From the NCBI GenBank assembly GCA_964627605.1, contig CAZVGZ010000007.1:43323-107322 (forward strand): a DNA stretch of 64,000 nt, written 5' to 3'. The DNA comes from CAZVGZ01 sp964627605 (GTDB taxonomy: Bacteria > Latescibacterota > MWCZ01 > CAZVGZ01). The notes beneath the pieces were generated by a model. That model was given only the letters and a program-made list of their open reading frames with translations. It did no database searches and was not told where the DNA came from. This document shows, in pieces, positions 6,506 through 15,005 of the stretch; position 1 is the stretch's first letter, and each line of letters begins with the position of its first letter. The position numbers and the translations under genes are program-made.

Positions 6506-9451
6506 TTATATAGACAGTAGATAGACCTTTGTGATGACGTGCATTGATGTTTCAGCGGCAGCGGTGATATTGATCTCATAAACCCGCTCAGTTGTAGATG
6601 GACCGATCTCAATGCGCCACACCTGCCATCCACAGGGGTAAGTCTTGTGCCCCATCGCCTCGACGAACTCCGTGTTTCTTCCGTCATGCGTAATCTCAGC
6701 CTTGAAATACCGACCAGGGCCGTTCCTTTTAACAGGGCGTTCGTCATCGAGTACCTGCGCGACGATCGCCAACACTCCGTCGGCTGAGCAGGCCGGAACC
6801 GTGACAGTGCCACTGACCGTCGCTTTTGGTATAGACTCGGCTTTGGCACCGTCCCCATCAGAGTCTTCTATTGCCAGGTGCATGTGCGGACTGTCGAAAG
6901 ACGTTTCGACATCCATCACGAGTGTACGACTCGGTTCGTCGAAGCCCTTTTCGATCTGTTGGTCAGGCAGCGAGATATTGGGAGCCGGTTTCGGCCCCGA
7001 TGGCACCACCTCCAGCAGCATCACTTCGAACGGCCTAAGTGCATACGAGATCGCGCCAGAAAACGAGCTCCCCTCGCCGTTGACGAGTCGTGCAGGGGAC
7101 GGGTACCGCCGATAAAGGTTCCATTCTTTTCCGTCGGGAAGGCCTATCTCGGCACCTAGTTTGAGCCGAACGGTAACATCATCCCAAGTGGGGTTATTCA
7201 GCGCCACGAACGCACGCTCGCCTGACGCGCAGGAATAACCGTACGGCTCGTTGTTTAGTGGATCGCCGACCACTAGGCGTGAAGTGCGAAAGCACTCGGG
7301 ATATGCGCGCAGAATAGCGATGAGCTCTGCGATCTCATGACGTTCCAGGGGAGTTAGCCAGTCGTGATCGCTCCAGGGCTGCGCCAACATGCTGCCCCGG
7401 CAGATGTCCATCACGAATGCATTCTGCCACCGCTCTTTCCCGATGCTGCTATTCCACCACCAGTTTGAGAGCCATACGCCGAGAGAATCCTTCCCCAACG
7501 CCGGAACATCTCGGCAGTAACGCTGCATCTGGTCTAGACCGAGCGTCACACCGTCCCGAGCGTAGAGCGTCGGGACTGCGGCAGGTGAGGCTGCTTCGAC
7601 TGCGAGGCCCGGCTCAAATAGCGTGTCTGCATGGAGAAGCCACCATGGCGAGCGGTACCCCCAATAGAGCATCAGGAACACTTCGGGACTCTCATCGTCC
7701 ATGGCATTCAGAAAAGAGATGACCGCTTCGTGTATAGCCTCTGTCGAGTAGATGCCTGGCAAATGGTCGTGTTCGACGTTCGAACAGTAGGAGCGAAGGT
7801 TGTCGAATTTGAGCAGCCGAACGCCGTTCTCACGGATGTGGTGGCGAAATGCGTTTCGATATACGCTTTTTGTCGGATCTGTCGCTCGACAGAGAAACGC
7901 CCCGGCCCCAGCGTGTGGTTCATACGACCGGTTGGTGGTCCGCGTCGGTGCGACGGCTGGGTTAGCTCCGATGGACCAACTGCCTCTCGAGCTAGCAATC
8001 CAGAGCCCCGGTGAGCTGCCGAGCGACTGGATCGCTTCCCGAACACGGTCGAAACCATCGGGGAACCTGTCCGGCGCGAAGCGTGTGAGATCACCGCGCG
8101 GGTCCACCCAGAAATCCGTGGTGTAGACGTCAAACCGGCAGTCCGTCTCTTCTTGTGACTTAGCGACCTTCTCCAAGCTGTCCAATACGATCTCTTCGCT
8201 GTTCAGCACCCAACGATCACTATCTTCCTCTATCGACCACGAGCCGAATGCCGTGAATATCGCGTATGGGTGGTCGTGTTTGCGCACAGTTCTTCGCATG
8301 CGTCCTTCGACATGCCTCAAAAACTGTTCTCGGGTTTGATTGCCGTCGCTCACTCCATACACGATTTCGCCTGCATCCCAGGCCTGCCCTGGCGACAGCG
8401 CTATTCCGATATTCCAGCCCGATGGGTGAGCGATACAGACGAACCGGTCGTCACCGATGTGGACTGGGAAACCGCGCTCGCCGTCAGATACGCTGGTTTG
8501 CGTTTCGTATTCACCGAGCCCAGCATGCATCAGACGAATTGGCGCTTCGCCGGAGTTCATAAATGATGTTTCTTTGCGCAGTACCGGTTCCATCGACGAA
8601 GCACGATACACTACTCGCGCCGAGAGGGATTGGTCGTCGGTGGACAGCGAGAACGAAACCGTCACCTCGCCTGGAGAGTCGTCGTCAATATCGACAGCCT
8701 CCACGCGAAGACGCGGTGCCTTCAACCCGGTACCGGCGACGACGTACTGCTCGAACGGTGACGCGAGGATGCTGCACGCTGGCATGTGCCAGTTCTGAAG
8801 AGGGTCGATGTCATCAAGCTCTTTGGGGCGAAGAAACTGATCCTGGAGCTGCACGGTGATGGTGTTGATCTGCCCGAACCGAACGTGCGATCGGAACTGA
8901 GAGTCGGAACCTATATCGAACACGCCGGGGCTGGTCCAGCGGCCAGACGTACGCCTGACGCCTGCTACCTCGCCGTTGACGAAAACCCGCATGTAGCGAT
9001 AGTCGCCGAGACCGTAGCCCCCAAGCATCAAGCTTAGTGGTTCCCCAAAGGCGGAGTCAGGAAGGAACAGATTTGTTCTCGCCCATATATGACGTCCTCC
9101 GGTATCAGCTCCCTCATCGATCAATGTATCACTAACTTTCCACGTCGAATCGTCAAACTCAGCGGCATGGAATCCTGCGACGTAGCCAAAATCCTCGTCT
9201 GGATCGGACACCGACTTCTCCGACTGTTTAATCGCCCAACCCTCTATCCAGTACCGAGCTTTGGCCGCGTCCAACTCGGCTTCGCACTCGATCCCATCGC
9301 CCAGGGAGATGGTCCGACCAGTGAGTCGGTTCTCCCACTCAACACCACACAGGCCGTCGCTTGTGTCGAGCTGCAACCGGTAGACCGGAGTTTCGATGTC
9401 GATTCTGGCGCCATTGACCCCTACGCTCGCGCCGACAGTTTCGTCGCCCAT
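6506..9451 (-). CDS. Large glycoside hydrolase, alpha-galactosidase (clan GH-D/GH36)-like
   Basis: A 981-residue protein with no evident signal peptide. An N-terminal beta-sandwich carries an inserted jelly-roll region (about 70-230). A TIM barrel in the middle contains VRLLKFDN, whose D550 lies where GH36 enzymes carry their nucleophile. C-terminal beta domains follow. Other barrel features are YWGYRSPWWLLHADTLFE and QPWSDHDWLT. The start is the ATG at 9451, 8 nt after AAGGAGG; the frame is open further upstream but overlaps the neighbouring gene. It is likely an exo-acting alpha-glycosidase on an unknown glycan. It lies with a beta-helix fragment, a CocE hydrolase and a sialidase-fold gene, suggesting a glycan-use island. 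The family number is an inference. Confidence 0.65.
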   Translation of the reverse strand: MGDETVGASVGVNGARIDIETPVYRLQLDTSDGLCGVEWENRLTGRTISLGDGIECEAELDAAKARYWIEGWAIKQSEKSVSDPDEDFGYVAGFHAAEFDDSTWKVSDTLIDEGADTGGRHIWARTNLFLPDSAFGEPLSLMLGGYGLGDYRYMRVFVNGEVAGVRRTSGRWTSPGVFDIGSDSQFRSHVRFGQINTITVQLQDQFLRPKELDDIDPLQNWHMPACSILASPFEQYVVAGTGLKAPRLRVEAVDIDDDSPGEVTVSFSLSTDDQSLSARVVYRASSMEPVLRKETSFMNSGEAPIRLMHAGLGEYETQTSVSDGERGFPVHIGDDRFVCIAHPSGWNIGIALSPGQAWDAGEIVYGVSDGNQTREQFLRHVEGRMRRTVRKHDHPYAIFTAFGSWSIEEDSDRWVLNSEEIVLDSLEKVAKSQEETDCRFDVYTTDFWVDPRGDLTRFAPDRFPDGFDRVREAIQSLGSSPGLWIASSRGSWSIGANPAVAPTRTTNRSYEPHAGAGAFLCRATDPTKSVYRNAFRHHIRENGVRLLKFDNLRSYCSNVEHDHLPGIYSTEAIHEAVISFLNAMDDESPEVFLMLYWGYRSPWWLLHADTLFEPGLAVEAASPAAVPTLYARDGVTLGLDQMQRYCRDVPALGKDSLGVWLSNWWWNSSIGKERWQNAFVMDICRGSMLAQPWSDHDWLTPLERHEIAELIAILRAYPECFRTSRLVVGDPLNNEPYGYSCASGERAFVALNNPTWDDVTVRLKLGAEIGLPDGKEWNLYRRYPSPARLVNGEGSSFSGAISYALRPFEVMLLEVVPSGPKPAPNISLPDQQIEKGFDEPSRTLVMDVETSFDSPHMHLAIEDSDGDGAKAESIPKATVSGTVTVPACSADGVLAIVAQVLDDERPVKRNGPGRYFKAEITHDGRNTEFVEAMGHKTYPCGWQVWRIEIGPSTTERVYEINITAAAETSMHVITKVYLLSI

Positions 9452-9468
9452 TCGGGTAACCTCCTTGC

Positions 9469-10002
9469 TTAGGTGACAGCTTGCTGCCTCTGGAGCGCCC
9501 ACTCATGGCTGCCGTGCATGTCGAAGTTGTGGCCTTTGATATTCGGTCCGTGCCAGTTGTTCCGCGCCTCATACGCTGTGCCTGGGACGCCTGTGCCCGC
9601 TATCGCGTGTCGAGTGTTGTCGAAACGGTTCGCTTCGATCAGCGCGTCAGAGCCGTCGAGGCATACTCCGTAGCCTAGTCCCGCACGATGGCAGTGGTGG
9701 ATGTAGTTGTGATGAATGTGCGTGCCTTTGGCTTCGGGTCCAGAGCCGATTGCCGCGTGGCTCCAGCCGAACAGCTCGCAGTTGTCGACTTCAAGACCAG
9801 GATGGCTGCCCATTATTCCCTGACCGATGGGGAAACTCTTATATCCCTTCCCGTTCCATGTGAGCTCAGGGTGGTTGTTGAGCACTTCGATTAGCTCATA
9901 TCCATGGAACTTCTGGTCTGGCCCTTTGATCCTCAGACCCGTGATGCGGACACCTGGGCCTGTGGACCAAATCGATTCCAGCGATCTTTGTTGATTGAAC
10001 AA
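9469..10002 (-). pseudogene. Right-handed beta-helix protein, N-terminally truncated remnant
   Basis: A 177-residue frame with parallel beta-helix rungs (GLRIKG, LEVDNCELFGW, THIHHNYIHHC, ALIEANRFDN), as in pectate-lyase-like and other polysaccharide-binding or -cleaving proteins. The frame begins only at a TTG (10002) with no Shine-Dalgarno site, and an in-frame TGA lies 9 nt upstream. Family members are normally 350 residues or longer, and the CocE stop is only 26 nt away. The upstream half is therefore missing, and this is probably a decayed gene. Its stop is 17 nt before the glycosidase start. Confidence 0.65.
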
Positions 10003-10028
10003 GGTGCCATATCAAACCACGTTTCATG

Positions 10029-11702
10029 TTAGTCGATTATCGGCAGAATTATGTGCGACGGATGGTCGGCGTCGTGGCAGATTTTCTGTTTGGCGATCAC
10101 CATCTCTGTTTCTGTTGCCGGATTACCGCCTGTGTTCAAGTTCCTGTCCCACAGTGGGAAATTGCTGCTTGTAATGGCCAACCGAATGCGATGCCCCTTC
10201 CTGAAAACGTTACTCGTTACCTGTAGGTCTATGGCATATTCGTACACCGCGTTTGGCTCGATCAGTTTGGGGGCGTCCCACACCGATTCCCGCCATCGCG
10301 CACGAATCACCCCCTCGGTGATGCAGATTGACCGTCCATCCGGATATACGTCGGTCAGCCTTGCCACGAAATCGGTGTCACATGCCGATGTCGCCGCGAA
10401 CAGCTTCGTCAAGACTGACCCTGTTACCTCGATGTCCCGATCAAGTGGGTCCGATGTATAAACGAGAATGTCGTCTCGCTGCTCCACCGATCGCTGATCC
10501 ATCGGGCCGGGTTGCACCAGTTCGTAAAGACCCGGGTTGTACGGCCCTATCGAGTGGTTACCGCCACGCGTGGGCGCAGGGTCTGCTGGGTCGTAGGTGT
10601 AGGTGTCGACAGGCTCTTTGCCTGGTGCATCGGTCGTAAGAGAGCCTTCGAAGTGCAGATAGTAGTTCACGTAGCGTGTCTCTTTAGGAGGCCACTCATA
10701 GAGGTCGCGCCACACGTTGGCACCCATAACGAATATCCGAATTGGCGCTTGATGGAAGTCTGAGGCGTCACCACCGTGCAGCATGCAGTCCAGCCAACGA
10801 TTTGTTGCGTCATTCTCTGAGGTTGCGACTGCGCCGAAATCGAGTTCGCCCAAGATGCTCGTACCGGAAATACCGTGTGACCATGGTCCGATAAGCATGC
10901 GATGCGAGTCCCGGATCAATGGTGTCGGCGCATTCTCGCGGATGCTGATGAAATTCCGAAACGTCTCCGCTGCGTAATTGTCATACCATCCGCCGATGAG
11001 GAACACCGGCATGGTAAATCGGTCGGCGCGTTTGCGGATGTTAAGAGCTTCCCACTCCTCGTCATATTCAGAGCGGGAGACGTAGTCGCGGTAGGAAGGC
11101 ACTTCACTTATCCCACTTGCCAGGTCCAGGTCTGTAATCGGCAGCGTGCGAAGCACAGACTCCACGTCGAAATAGGGCATCCATGGGGCATCGGACGTTT
11201 GCGACGAGCATTCGAAGCACAGCCAGCTCCACGTAAGGGCCAAGCTGAATGCACCGTCGCAGTAGTAGGCCCGTTTCCAGCAATCGCCCGCCATGAAACC
11301 CGGGTTCAACACATGGAGCATCTCGGCACTGTCCATAGCCGCAGCGAACTGCGTGGCTGCGAGATATGAGTCGCCAAACATGCCCACTTTGCCGTCGCAC
11401 CACGGCTGGCTGTGTATCCACTCGAGCGTGTCGCGCCCATCCGCCGCCTCGTGGGTGAACGGGTAGTACTCACCTTCGGAATCGTAGCGACCCCGCACAT
11501 CCTGGACGACGAGGATCATTCCGTGCTCTGGAAAGAACCGGTCGAAGAGTCCCAAGCGGTTGTAGGCCGTCCTGACGAGCGCGACAGGATACATGCCTTC
11601 ACGCAGCGGTTGGTAAACCGATGTCGCAAGCGATACACCGTCGCGCATCGGAACGCCCACATGCCGCGAAAAACGGCAATCGCTTATGTGTGCTTCGATC
11701 AT
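10029..11702 (-). CDS. CocE/NonD family hydrolase (X-Pro dipeptidyl-peptidase S15-like)
   Basis: A 557-residue serine hydrolase of the cocaine esterase/glutaryl-7-ACA acylase/PepX group. The alpha/beta-hydrolase core has the nucleophile S112 in GDSYLA, the acid D241 in GGWYDNY and H276 in IGPWSHG. VQDVRGRYDSEGEYYP is a family hallmark. The C-terminal jelly-roll domain is recognisable (YTSDPLDRDIEVTGSV, PNAVYEYAIDLQVTSNVFRKGHRIRL). The start is the ATG at 11702, 7 nt after AAGAGGA. No signal peptide is seen, so a cytoplasmic esterase or amidase is likely. The substrate is unknown; the clustering with glycan genes could mean removal of acyl or amide groups from sugars. Confidence 0.88.
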   Translation of the reverse strand: MIEAHISDCRFSRHVGVPMRDGVSLATSVYQPLREGMYPVALVRTAYNRLGLFDRFFPEHGMILVVQDVRGRYDSEGEYYPFTHEAADGRDTLEWIHSQPWCDGKVGMFGDSYLAATQFAAAMDSAEMLHVLNPGFMAGDCWKRAYYCDGAFSLALTWSWLCFECSSQTSDAPWMPYFDVESVLRTLPITDLDLASGISEVPSYRDYVSRSEYDEEWEALNIRKRADRFTMPVFLIGGWYDNYAAETFRNFISIRENAPTPLIRDSHRMLIGPWSHGISGTSILGELDFGAVATSENDATNRWLDCMLHGGDASDFHQAPIRIFVMGANVWRDLYEWPPKETRYVNYYLHFEGSLTTDAPGKEPVDTYTYDPADPAPTRGGNHSIGPYNPGLYELVQPGPMDQRSVEQRDDILVYTSDPLDRDIEVTGSVLTKLFAATSACDTDFVARLTDVYPDGRSICITEGVIRARWRESVWDAPKLIEPNAVYEYAIDLQVTSNVFRKGHRIRLAITSSNFPLWDRNLNTGGNPATETEMVIAKQKICHDADHPSHIILPIID

Positions 11703-12024
11703 GAGACGGTCCTCTTGAGGGCGTCTGTTCCAGCACGCCGTCGGGCGAGATATGTTTCCATGTTTCTCAAATATCAGCGCCGCAGCACGCACATCCGGGC
11801 GAAAGCACACTCGGCGACCAAAAAAATTGCGTTGCTGAAGTTGAGTGTCAAGACCTCCACATCCGAATCAGTTCGCCCGCCTCACCCAACGCCCACGCAG
11901 CGGCCGGTTCACATCAGATGCCTAGACCGACCGCTTGTGATATGGGTTGGATGGCGTTTCTTTCTGGGAGAACAGTTTTTGCGAATCAGATTTGCCTGCG
12001 CGAGATTCACTGACAGGAGAAGGA
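11703..12024. other. Divergent intergenic region, CocE gene / sialidase-fold gene
   Basis: This is the only place for promoters of both divergent genes. On the - strand a consensus TTGACA (11846-11851) is followed 17 nt later by a poor -10 (AATTTT). On the + strand no good pair was found, only the AGGAGAAGGA ribosome site before 12025. No gene, tRNA or strong hairpin was seen. Confidence 0.4.
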
Positions 12025-13008
12025 ATGAGCGACAAGATACGAGTGGAATCAGTGGGAATAGTCTACAACGATGACAATCACAACGCGTTTACTGATATGT
12101 GTTGGTTCAGCGGGCGGATCTACCTCGCATTCCGCAACTGTCCCGATGGGCACACGATTTTCGATACCTCCAAAATCATCGTCATGAGCAGCACCGACGG
12201 TGCCGACTGGCGAGAAGAGTTCTCATTCAGCGTGCCTGACAGAGATGTCCGCGACCCACACCTCCTTGCGTTTGGTGACAAGCTATTCGTGTACACCGGT
12301 ACCTGGTACTGCGAGCAAGACCACGACATCAACCGACATCTGGGCTACTGCGCGTGGACTGACGATACCGAAGTCGGGTCGTGGAACGGTCCAAAGCATC
12401 TTGAGGGGACGTACGGGCACTATATCTGGCGTGCCATAGCCCATGCTGGGAGAGCGTACCTGTGCGGCAGACGAAAGAGGGAGTTTGCACACACTGAAAG
12501 CACCGGAGATGGTGCAGCCATCACCGAAGCGGCAATACTTGAAAGCAAAGACGGCTTTATCTGGCGGCACTTGGGATTGACGCAGCCCGTCCACGGCGGT
12601 GAGACAGCGTTCCATTTTGAGGAGGATGGAACAGCGTTGGCGGTCGCTAGATGTGATGATGGGACTCCAACACAGATATGTCGCTCCAGCGCACCCTACG
12701 TCGACTGGACACAGACGGACTTGGACCGCCAGATAGGCGGTCCAATGTTGGCTAAGTGGGGCGATCTGTACTTGGTGGCGGGACGTAAATACGGGGAAAG
12801 GAGGTCTGCGGTTACGTCCCTATACCTGCTTGACGACGACAGCCTTGAAGAGGTCGCCGATCTACCGAGTGGCGGCGACACATCCTATCCCGGCTTCGTC
12901 TCGCTCAGCGAGACCGAGGGGCTACTGTCATACTACTCGTCTCACGAGGGCAGCGGCGACGGAACCGCGCCGTCGTCGATCTATATGGCGCGATTGAGCA
13001 GGGGGTGA
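12025..13008 (+). CDS. Sialidase-fold (beta-propeller) glycosidase-like protein
   Basis: A 327-residue protein made of repeated beta-propeller blades (DMCWFSGRIYLAFRN, SSTDGADWREEFSF, DPHLLAFGDKLFVYTG, ILESKDGFIWRHLG). The DG-x-W turns resemble Asp-box-type blades of exo-sialidases and related glycoside hydrolases. No signal peptide is seen. The start is the ATG at 12025 directly after AGGAGAAGGA; the frame is open upstream without support. The catalytic Arg triad of sialidases cannot be assigned with confidence, so the enzyme may act on another sugar or only bind. It sits divergently from the CocE and glycosidase genes. Confidence 0.6.
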   Translation: MSDKIRVESVGIVYNDDNHNAFTDMCWFSGRIYLAFRNCPDGHTIFDTSKIIVMSSTDGADWREEFSFSVPDRDVRDPHLLAFGDKLFVYTGTWYCEQDHDINRHLGYCAWTDDTEVGSWNGPKHLEGTYGHYIWRAIAHAGRAYLCGRRKREFAHTESTGDGAAITEAAILESKDGFIWRHLGLTQPVHGGETAFHFEEDGTALAVARCDDGTPTQICRSSAPYVDWTQTDLDRQIGGPMLAKWGDLYLVAGRKYGERRSAVTSLYLLDDDSLEEVADLPSGGDTSYPGFVSLSETEGLLSYYSSHEGSGDGTAPSSIYMARLSRG

Positions 13009-13041
13009 CTGCGGCCGATTTTGGTGATGCCGGTCAGCGAA

Positions 13042-13317
13042 CTACTCGGCACTGGATCCTTTGTTATTGGCCTGTTTGACCAAGTAATTGAACTCTATTT
13101 TCGAGCGCTCTTTAACAGCCTGGAAAACCAACGGATCAATGTCGCCCATCTCGAGTGCTTCAGCGAGTTTAATGGTCGTCTCCATCGGCGGAACCTTTTC
13201 GCCGGACTCCATCTGAGAGATGTAGGTGCCCGTCGTCAGAGCGATGCGCCTTCCCAATTCTTTCTGGGTCAGGCCCTTCGCTCTCCTCTGCTTCTGCAGC
13301 ATCCTTGCGAATCGCAT
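13042..13317 (-). CDS. XRE-family helix-turn-helix regulator
   Basis: A 91-residue DNA-binding protein with a Cro/CI-type HTH in its first 60 residues (RFARMLQKQRRAKGLTQKELG, then GTYISQMESGEKVPP and KLAEALE). The start is the ATG at 13317, 9 nt after AAGGAG. It is convergent with the sialidase-fold gene and lies downstream of a second, unrelated XRE gene. It probably regulates local transcription; the target is unknown. Confidence 0.85.
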   Translation of the reverse strand: MRFARMLQKQRRAKGLTQKELGRRIALTTGTYISQMESGEKVPPMETTIKLAEALEMGDIDPLVFQAVKERSKIEFNYLVKQANNKGSSAE

Positions 13318-13470
13318 TATTTCAATCTCCTTGATAGAGAAGCCCAACGTCCGGCATCTGGAAGGGCTCGCTCCTTAAGTAAGAGGCCAGCATAACACCA
13401 TGCCTCTCACGGAAACAGATAGGGGCCTTCTATTAACCTGAAACACGCCAGCCCCCTGTTGGCGCACCCC

Positions 13471-13490
13471 AAAAGACCAATCGATCGGTC
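13471..13490 (-). terminator. Rho-independent terminator of XRE gene at 13499
   Basis: On the - strand GACCGATC/GATTGGTC forms a hairpin directly after the stop codon region, followed by TTTT. A second hairpin (CGCCA...TGGCG, 13445-13463) follows. The pair separates the two XRE genes into different transcripts. Confidence 0.6.
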
Positions 13491-13498
13491 CGTACGAC

Positions 13499-13942
13499 TC
13501 AATTAGGTAACGCCCGCAATCGTTGCGGCTGCTCAAGAAGTTGCACGACCTGTTCGATGGTGTCGTCTTCCAGGTTTGGAAGGTGACGCACTACGGTTAG
13601 CAACAGATCACGCTGTTCCTGGTCCAGTTCGTGAAACTCCAGATTGCTCAACGCTATGCTTAGATCCTCAGACAGGTTGGAGCTTACTGAGTTGCCAAGT
13701 ATCCTTCTCTCTTGGCGGCCGCGACGCCCTGATTCGGCGAGGGTGAGAAGAGGGGTGGGGTCAATAGCTAATGCCCGACTGATATCTAACAACAGTTTGG
13801 ACTTTGGAATGTGCCCCTCGTTGGCGACGCTCCGTACCATCTCATACGTCAGTCCGTGACGACCGGAGAACTTCTGTAGGTTCCGATACCCAGCACTTAA
13901 GATTGCCCGACGGACCGCATCGCCCAATGGCCTGGATATCAT
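13499..13942 (-). CDS. XRE-like helix-turn-helix protein with helical C-terminal domain
   Basis: A 147-residue protein. Residues 1-60 form an HTH (AILSAGYRNLQKFSGRHGL, EMVRSVANEGHIP, LLLDISRALAIDPTPLL). The remainder is predicted helical and acidic (ELDQEQRDLLLTVVRHL, DDTIEQVVQLLEQ). The start is the ATG at 13942, 7 nt after AAGGAG. A TTGACC-17-TATATT promoter lies 44 nt upstream. This resembles small XRE sensors whose C-terminal helices mediate dimerisation. The ligand is unknown. Confidence 0.78.
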   Translation of the reverse strand: MISRPLGDAVRRAILSAGYRNLQKFSGRHGLTYEMVRSVANEGHIPKSKLLLDISRALAIDPTPLLTLAESGRRGRQERRILGNSVSSNLSEDLSIALSNLEFHELDQEQRDLLLTVVRHLPNLEDDTIEQVVQLLEQPQRLRALPN

Positions 13943-13985
13943 TCCCAATCTCCTTATGACCAACTTCTCCTGATGACTAATAGGG

Positions 13986-14014
13986 AATATAGTATGAATA
14001 TCAATTGCGGTCAA
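13986..14014 (-). promoter_or_regulatory. Sigma70-type promoter for XRE gene at 13942
   Basis: The - strand has TTGACC (14009-14014), a 17-nt spacer and TATATT (13986-13991). The predicted start near 13979 gives a leader of about 37 nt with AAGGAG. Confidence 0.7.
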
Positions 14015-14351
14015 ACCCGGGAATGCAACCCACCTGACACGGGCACCACTTTTGTATGGATAAGCCCTGGAATAACAATATATTAGCGCCATTAAACATT
14101 CGTCTATTTGAGGCCTGCCCCGTTTCTCAAAATCGCTATTGAGCCGTGATTTTCATCTGTATTTTTCGCATTTATTGCCCTTATAACATCTATATTTACA
14201 TGAGTTTATACATGATTACGGTAACATACAATATTAATGCACCAGTGATGTTTTGCACCAGAAGATTGTAAATATATAAGTTAGGTGTATAAAGACGAAA
14301 AATTTATCTTTTCTGGCTGCGACAAACCACGGACTCAGCGCCGCAGATTCG
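14015..14351. other. AT-rich intergenic spacer with + strand promoter-like signal
   Basis: No gene was found. The stretch 14090-14310 is clearly richer in A+T than its neighbours. It holds two TGCACCAG direct repeats (about 14238 and 14254). A + strand TTGCAC-16-TATAAG pair (14253-14280) points at the decayed kinase gene. Possible explanations are foreign DNA, a regulator operator region or a recombination scar. Confidence 0.45.
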
Positions 14352-14899
14352 GTGCCATACTTCTTCAGATACGATAGCGACACTTACGACTTTATCGAGG
14401 ATGGCATCGAGAGTTTGACTGGGATCCGTTCGGAGGATTTCAGCCGCAGAGCGTTTGAGGGGATAAGTAAAGAGACTGTGATGCTCGGTGATATTGAGGG
14501 CATGACAAGGGAGGAGGCCCAGCGACTCGCCCGGAGTAATCCGAAGGTTAGATGGAAGGCCGACTATCGCGTCAAGACACGCGGTGGGCAGAGCCGCTGG
14601 CTGACAAACTCGGCCATCCTCACGGCGCTGTGGTAGGCTCGTTGGGGATATTACTGGACAACACCTATTTTGTACGAGACAACGGTGCTGGATTTGATAT
14701 GGCGTATGCCGACGACCTTTTTAGACCGTTTTCCAGGCTTCACACCGAGGCCCAATTCGAGGGCACCGGAGTTGGGTTAGCTACGGTCGATCGTATAGTC
14801 CGCCGATACGGTGGCCGTGTGCAGGCTGAAGGGGAACAGAACAAGGGAGGGACCATACTCTTCACTCTGGAGGAGACACCGCCTGGTTCTCCGGGATGA
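14352..14899 (+). pseudogene. PAS-domain sensor histidine kinase remnant (deletion plus frameshift)
   Basis: The first frame (14352-14636, GTG start) encodes a PAS domain (FFRYDSDTYDFIEDGIESLTG ... WKADYRVKTRGGQSRWL). From about 14640 another frame, open to 14899, encodes the end of a HATPase_c domain: the G1 box VRDNGAGFDM, the F box LFRPFSRLH and the G2 box GTGVGLATV. The dimerisation/phosphoacceptor (HisKA) helices and the N box are missing between them. The two pieces match the order of phytochrome-like PAS kinases, so this is a gene that lost its middle and its frame. It should encode no working kinase. Confidence 0.8.
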
Positions 14900-15005
14900 G
14901 TAGACAGCCCTGTTGACGTTTGGCTTGTTAGTTCCGGCAACTTGCCTCTTCTGCTAGCGATAGGGTACTATTTGGAGCGTCTTACCCCCGGCATGGCAGT
15001 TTCTG

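Noticed and set aside
6645..9472. Several + strand frames of 90-156 codons opposite the glycosidase
   Set aside because: They are shadows of the 981-residue - strand gene, which has the strong ribosome site and domain similarity.
11823..11851. TTGACA on the - strand as promoter of the CocE gene
   Set aside because: The -10 at the right distance (AATTTT) matches the consensus at only three of six positions, so it is not listed as a promoter.
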